Source of the DNA: Alphaproteobacteria bacterium
GTDB lineage: Bacteria > Pseudomonadota > Alphaproteobacteria > GCA-2731375
DNA: 17,687 bases
Assembly (NCBI GenBank): GCA_030746295.1
Contig: JASLMY010000092.1
Span: 1 to 17,687 of the forward strand
Direction of reading: 5' to 3'
Shown: one piece after another, positions 14,528 to 17,687 of the stretch
Position numbering within the stretch: position 1 is the first letter of the stretch
How the letters are laid out: every line of letters starts with the position of its first letter
Notes under the pieces: generated by a model
The model's database searches: none
Told to the model about the DNA's origin: nothing
Seen by the model: the letters and a program-made list of their open reading frames with translations, nothing else
Translations under genes and position numbers: made by a program

Positions 14528-15268
14528 ATGTTGAAGCAAGCCGAAAAGAACCTGGAAGCACCGAAGGACGATGGTGCGCCGACGCGCCGGCACCGGCGTT
14601 GGTACGTCGAGTTCGAGGCCTGGTTGGCGGTCGACGGCAAGCGGCACAAGTGCACGGTCTACGACTTCTCGCCGAGCGGTGCCTGTGTTGCGCTCGAGGC
14701 CGACAGCGTCCCCGTCGGCACAGCGCTCGACTTCGAGCTGCCGGGCTACGGCGTCATTCCGGCCGAGGTCCGCTACGATCGCGACGGCTATCAGGGCGTG
14801 ATGTTCCTGCATGACGAGGCCGACGAGGTCGACGTCGCCCGCTATCTCGTCGGGGTCGAGCAGAACCGGCGCGCCGCCAGGCGCCACGACGTCGACATCG
14901 AGGCCATCTTGCTCGCCGGCGGCATCGAGACCGAATGCGTCGTGAGCGACCTCTCGCGGAACGGCGACGGCCTGATGGCGACCGAGGCGCGCCACCTCAA
15001 TGCCGGCCAGCAGGTGTCGCTCTACATCATGGGCGCCGGTTTCCTCGACGCCACCGTGCAGCGGGTGCAGGGTGGTGAGATCGGCGTCGTCTTCTTGACG
15101 CCGCTGGCCGAGGAGCCGGCGGCGCCGGCCATTCAGCCGACCTGGTTTCGCGGCGTTCGCGGCCGGACGGCGTCGCCAGAGCTGGCGCCCCGCAAGCCGG
15201 CGGCGACGGGCATGCTGGCCCTGTCGAGGATCGCGGTGCCGGAGCTCGCCACTCGGCAGCAAGCCTGA
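14528..15268 (+). CDS. Tandem PilZ-domain protein (putative c-di-GMP receptor)
   Basis: This 246-residue soluble protein has two PilZ domains. Domain 1 (residues about 20-105) has the RxxxR motif at R20-R24 (RRHRR) and DFSPSG at 46-51. Domain 2 (about 113-195) has RRAARR at 114-119 and DLSRNG at 141-146. Both thus carry the c-di-GMP-binding signature RxxxR...(D/N)xSxxG. The C-terminal 50 residues are Ala/Pro-rich and probably disordered. PilZ proteins bind c-di-GMP and act on motility, exopolysaccharide or transcription targets; the target here is unknown. The ATG at 14528 has GGGAGGCAGGAAG directly upstream; the frame is open further upstream only through the tRNA and its terminator. The leader holds three inverted repeats. 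It is convergent with the deaminase gene. Confidence 0.9.
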   Translation: MLKQAEKNLEAPKDDGAPTRRHRRWYVEFEAWLAVDGKRHKCTVYDFSPSGACVALEADSVPVGTALDFELPGYGVIPAEVRYDRDGYQGVMFLHDEADEVDVARYLVGVEQNRRAARRHDVDIEAILLAGGIETECVVSDLSRNGDGLMATEARHLNAGQQVSLYIMGAGFLDATVQRVQGGEIGVVFLTPLAEEPAAPAIQPTWFRGVRGRTASPELAPRKPAATGMLALSRIAVPELATRQQA

Positions 15269-15298
15269 CGTCGAGGCGTCGGGCTCCCGTCGGCGGCG

Positions 15299-15778
15299 TC
15301 AACCGCAAAGTGTCGGCACGCCGCCGTCGCGGCCCTCGCTTCCATAGACAAGCCTCTCAATTCCTGCCCAATAGGCGGCCGCCTCGCACATCGGGCAGGC
15401 CCTCGACGACGAGTACAGGACAGAGTCGTCAAGATCCCGGCTGCCGAGGCGGCGTGCCGCATCGCGGATCGCCGCCATCTCGGCGTGCGCCGTCGGGTCC
15501 CCGTCCAAAACGACGCGGCTCGGCGACTGGCCGACGATCCTGCCGCTCCTGACCACGACCGCACCGTAAGCCTGGTCGCCGCTCTCTACCGCCTGGCGGC
15601 GCATCTCGAAGGCGCGGGCGACGAAGGCCTCGGGGGCGGGCCGGTCGGGCTGTCGGATCGCCTCGGGCGCGGCCGCCACGGCCTGGCGCGTGCCGAGGCC
15701 GGTGGAGGCCAGGATTCCAGCCATCAGTGAGGAGATGAAGGCGCGTCGGGGCGGAGGCGGCGCCGGCTGTGCGAGCAT
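15299..15778 (-). CDS. Tat-exported nucleoside/guanine deaminase-like protein
   Basis: A 159-residue cytidine-deaminase-fold protein. The zinc site is visible: HAE at residues 98-100 (His ligand and catalytic Glu) and CPMC at 128-131 (two Cys ligands), followed by AAYWAGIERLVYG, which is closest to guanine-deaminase and CMP/dCMP-deaminase-type members. Unusually, the N-terminus is PPPPRRAFISSLMAGILAS and onward, a twin-arginine (Tat) signal with RR at 11-12, a hydrophobic stretch and an Ala-rich cleavage region near residue 37. This predicts export of a folded, metal-loaded deaminase. The ATG at 15778 has GAGGAAGGA 5 nt upstream; the frame stays open upstream, but without a ribosome site. It is divergent from the HpaB-type gene with a 12-bp palindrome between them. 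The substrate is not known. Confidence 0.87.
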   Translation of the reverse strand: MLAQPAPPPPRRAFISSLMAGILASTGLGTRQAVAAAPEAIRQPDRPAPEAFVARAFEMRRQAVESGDQAYGAVVVRSGRIVGQSPSRVVLDGDPTAHAEMAAIRDAARRLGSRDLDDSVLYSSSRACPMCEAAAYWAGIERLVYGSEGRDGGVPTLCG

Positions 15779-15803
15779 GTGTCCTTCCTCGGCAAGCTTA
15801 GGT

Positions 15804-15815
15804 ATCGTCGACGAT
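15804..15815. promoter_or_regulatory. 12-bp perfect palindrome in divergent promoter region
   Basis: ATCGTCGACGAT lies in the 134-bp gap between the deaminase (start 15778) and HpaB-type (start 15913) genes. It could be an operator shared by both. Short GC-rich palindromes occur by chance, so this is a candidate only. Confidence 0.35.
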
Positions 15816-15912
15816 GGCAGCTCGACGGGGCGATGGGCAAGCGTCTGCTCGAGGTCCACCTGCCGCTCAGACCAACCCGCACCGGGAACCGCCTTTAGCC
15901 GCGAGACAGAGC

Positions 15913-17397
15913 ATGGACAAGCAGCCGGTAAAGAACGCCGCCGAGCATCTAGAGAGCCTGAGGGACGAGCGCACGGTCTACCTCGACGGCGAGCTGGTGG
16001 GCGACGTGACCCGTCACCCGGCTTTCCGCAACGCGATTCAGACTGCGGCGGGCCTCTACGACTACCAGGCCGACCCGGCCAATGTGGAGCTCATGACCTT
16101 CGAATCGCCGACCAGCGGGCGGCGTGTCAACCGGGCCTGGCAGATGCCCGAGAGCTACCCGGAACTGGTCCGCCGGCGGGAGGCGATCGTGGCCTGGGCC
16201 GAGCAGCACGGCGGCTTCATGGGCCGCTCGCCGGACCACCTGGCCTCCGCCGTCACGGGCCAATTGATGGCCTTGGGACTCTTCGAGCAATATGATAAGG
16301 AACGGGCGAAAGCATTTTGGAATTATTATGTTTTTGCTCGGGACAACGACCTCTTTCTGACCTATGTCATCATCAACCCGCAGGTCGACCGCTCGCGCCC
16401 CGCCATCGAGCTCGAGAACGACGACCCGATGATGCGCATCGTCGACGAGGACAGCCAAGGCGTCACCGTCCGTGGCGCGAAGATGCTCGGCACCAGCTCG
16501 ATCATGGCGAACGAGGTCTTCGTCGCCCATCTGCAGCCCTTGCGCGCGGACGAGGTCGACTACGCGATCTCGTTCGCCATGCCGATGGCGACGAAGGGGC
16601 TGAAGGTGCTGTCGCGCAAGTCCTACGAGGCGCATGCCGGCTCGGAGTACGACTATCCGTTGGCCTGGCGCTACGACGAGAACGACGCGCTGATGTACTT
16701 CGACGACGTCAAGGTCCCTTGGGAGCGAATCTTCGTCCATCGCGACCCGGAGATGTGCCGGCGCCAGTTCCACGACACGCCGGGCCACATCTATCAGAAC
16801 TACCAGGCCCAAATTCGCCTGACGGTGAAGCTCAAGTTCCTGGTCGGCCTGGCGCGCCAGATCACCCGGACCATCGGCACCGGCAAGATCCCGTCGGTGA
16901 CGGGCGCGCTCGGCAAGATGGCGGCGCAAGCGGCCCAGGTCGAGAGCATGATGTGGGGCATGGAGGCCAAGGGCCGGCATTGGGGCAAGTACTTCGTGCC
17001 GGACCGGCACGCCGTCTACGCGGCGCAGACGCTGACCCAAGAGCTCTATCCCGAGATGGTCAACACGATCCGTGAGCTCGCCGGCGGCGCCCTCGTCATG
17101 CTGCCGTCCTCGGCCACCGACTTCGCCAATCCCGACCTCGCCCGCATCATCGAAAGCGTGCAGGTCTCCGCCGACGGCCGCACCGACAAGGAGCGGATCA
17201 AGCTGATGAAGCTCGCCTGGGACGCGGTCGGCTCGGAGTTCGCCGGCCGCCACCTCCAGTACGAGATGTTCTACGCCGGGGCCCAGTTCGTCACCCGTGG
17301 CCACAGCTTCCGCACCTACGATTGGGACAAGGCCGAGGCGTTGGTGCGTGGCCTCATGGACCACTACGACCTCGCCGGCTCGCTCGAGCAGACCTGA
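15913..17397 (+). CDS. HpaB-family 4-hydroxyphenylacetate 3-hydroxylase-like flavin monooxygenase
   Basis: A 494-residue protein of the HpaB/PvcC family, whose members use FADH2 from a separate reductase to hydroxylate phenolic rings. Visible family blocks are the N-terminal ESLRDERTVYLDGELVGDV, HPAFRNAI, MGRSPDHLAS, the segment FARDNDLFLTYVIINPQVDRS, VRGAKMLGTSS, YFDDVKVPWERIF near 265, and the helical C-terminal domain with GALGKMAAQ and TLTQELYPEMVNTIRELAGG. Length is normal. The ATG at 15913 has only a weak GAG-type site upstream. An acyl-CoA-dehydrogenase-like fold is known for the family. No reductase (HpaC) gene is seen here. An MFS transporter gene starts 51 bp later and may bring in the substrate. 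Codons about 125-143 (CAA TAT GAT AAG GAA to TTT TGG AAT TAT TAT GTT TTT GCT) form a sharp AT-rich island framed by an inverted repeat, while the protein stays conserved. The long antisense open frame is a shadow. Confidence 0.93.
   Translation: MDKQPVKNAAEHLESLRDERTVYLDGELVGDVTRHPAFRNAIQTAAGLYDYQADPANVELMTFESPTSGRRVNRAWQMPESYPELVRRREAIVAWAEQHGGFMGRSPDHLASAVTGQLMALGLFEQYDKERAKAFWNYYVFARDNDLFLTYVIINPQVDRSRPAIELENDDPMMRIVDEDSQGVTVRGAKMLGTSSIMANEVFVAHLQPLRADEVDYAISFAMPMATKGLKVLSRKSYEAHAGSEYDYPLAWRYDENDALMYFDDVKVPWERIFVHRDPEMCRRQFHDTPGHIYQNYQAQIRLTVKLKFLVGLARQITRTIGTGKIPSVTGALGKMAAQAAQVESMMWGMEAKGRHWGKYFVPDRHAVYAAQTLTQELYPEMVNTIRELAGGALVMLPSSATDFANPDLARIIESVQVSADGRTDKERIKLMKLAWDAVGSEFAGRHLQYEMFYAGAQFVTRGHSFRTYDWDKAEALVRGLMDHYDLAGSLEQT
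16284..16340. repeat. Inverted repeat framing the AT-codon island in the HpaB-type gene
   Basis: CGAGCAA (16284-16290) and TTGCTCG (16334-16340) are perfect 7-bp inverted arms enclosing the AT-rich island. The 57 bp including arms contain 22 G or C bases, against a much GC-richer surround. The meaning is unknown; a chance match of 7 bp over this distance is possible. Confidence 0.4.
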
Positions 17398-17400
17398 GAC

Positions 17401-17415
17401 GTCGTCGGTGACGAC
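17401..17415. repeat. Short hairpin GTCGTC-GGT-GACGAC between HpaB-type and MFS genes
   Basis: A perfect 6-3-6 inverted repeat 4 bp after the HpaB-type stop codon. There is no T tract, so it probably does not terminate transcription but may protect the upstream mRNA end. Confidence 0.35.
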
Positions 17416-17448
17416 AGAGCGGTTCGAGGCGTTGCGGGTAGCAGAACG

Positions 17449-17687
17449 ATGAGGCGCGGCCCCTCGCCGAGCTTGGCCGCGATGATGGTGGCGCTCTACG
17501 GCCTGGCGCTCGCCAACATCTTCCTCCGTTCCTCGATGGGGGTGCTGGCGCCGGAGCTGGCGGCCGAGCTGGCGCTCAGCTCGAAGATGCTGGGCCTGAT
17601 CGCCAGCGCCTTCTTCTTCAGCTATGCGGCGATGCAGATCCCCACCGGCCTCTTGCTCGACCGCTTCGGGCCCCGGCGCACCGTCAC
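17449..17687 (+). CDS. MFS transporter, 5' part only
   Basis: The gene runs off the right edge; 79 codons are visible. The first transmembrane segment (MMVALYGLALANIFLRSSMGVLAP) is followed by a second (LGLIASAFFFSYAAMQIPTG) and the cytoplasmic loop LLLDRFGPRR, which is MFS motif A (G..aDr.GrR). Such a start is common in organic-anion or aromatic-acid transporters of the ACS/NarK-like branches. The ATG at 17449 lacks an obvious ribosome site and lies 51 bp after the HpaB-type gene, suggesting one transcript. The substrate is unknown; import of a phenolic compound for the hydroxylase is inferred from position. Confidence 0.85.
   Translation, partial: MRRGPSPSLAAMMVALYGLALANIFLRSSMGVLAPELAAELALSSKMLGLIASAFFFSYAAMQIPTGLLLDRFGPRRTV

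Noticed and set aside
15949..17364. 471-codon open frame antisense to the HpaB-type gene
   Set aside because: Shadow of a well-supported gene; no motifs, no ribosome site.

Overview
The window is a stretch of a high-GC bacterial chromosome. Gene content and style point to an alphaproteobacterium, most likely of the Rhodospirillales type: a glnB-glnA pair behind a sigma-54 promoter, a DUF1127 mini-protein, a TPR protein of the NlpI-like kind, and a tRNA-His with an encoded G-1:C73 pair. The taxonomic placement is inference from protein style only. Genes are packed on both strands with very short or overlapping convergent ends, and the window starts inside one gene and ends inside another.

Layout. 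(1) 1-3624, a small catabolic/regulatory module: the 5' end of a leftward DUF1127 gene, two near-identical palindromic operators, a YafY/WYL regulator broken by an in-frame TGA, a leftward luciferase-like flavin monooxygenase, and a divergent acyl-CoA synthetase broken by an in-frame TAA. (2) 3640-6999, a leftward block: sigma-54 promoter, glnB (PII), glnA (glutamine synthetase), strong terminator, a leaderless BtuF/Peripla_BP_2-like protein and a gamma-glutamylcyclotransferase-like protein. (3) 7113-10935: a class-I aminotransferase, divergent DUF2459 membrane-anchored protein, a HAD-like protein with an altered motif I, and an ACMSD-type amidohydrolase. (4) 10936-14306: a secreted TPR protein, a second PLP aminotransferase, and tRNA-His with promoter and terminator. 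(5) 14384-17687: a tandem PilZ protein with a hairpin-rich leader, a Tat-exported deaminase, an HpaB-type flavin hydroxylase and the start of an MFS transporter.

Functionally, the glnBA block is nitrogen assimilation under sigma-54 control. The rest has a catabolic flavour (flavin monooxygenases, CoA ligase, amidohydrolase, aminotransferases), as expected for amino-acid or aromatic breakdown, though no complete pathway can be read here.

The most unusual signal is not a gene. At about ten places the GC-rich coding sequence switches abruptly, for roughly 3 to 45 codons, to A/T-ending and otherwise rare codons (TTA, CTA, ATA, AAT, TTT, GAA) while the reading frame and the conserved protein sequence continue undisturbed. 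Both premature stop codons lie inside such islands, and several islands hold perfect inverted repeats. No CRISPR array, insertion sequence, integrase, phage gene or defence system was recognised. A wholly new system is not demonstrated; the codon islands are the best lead.
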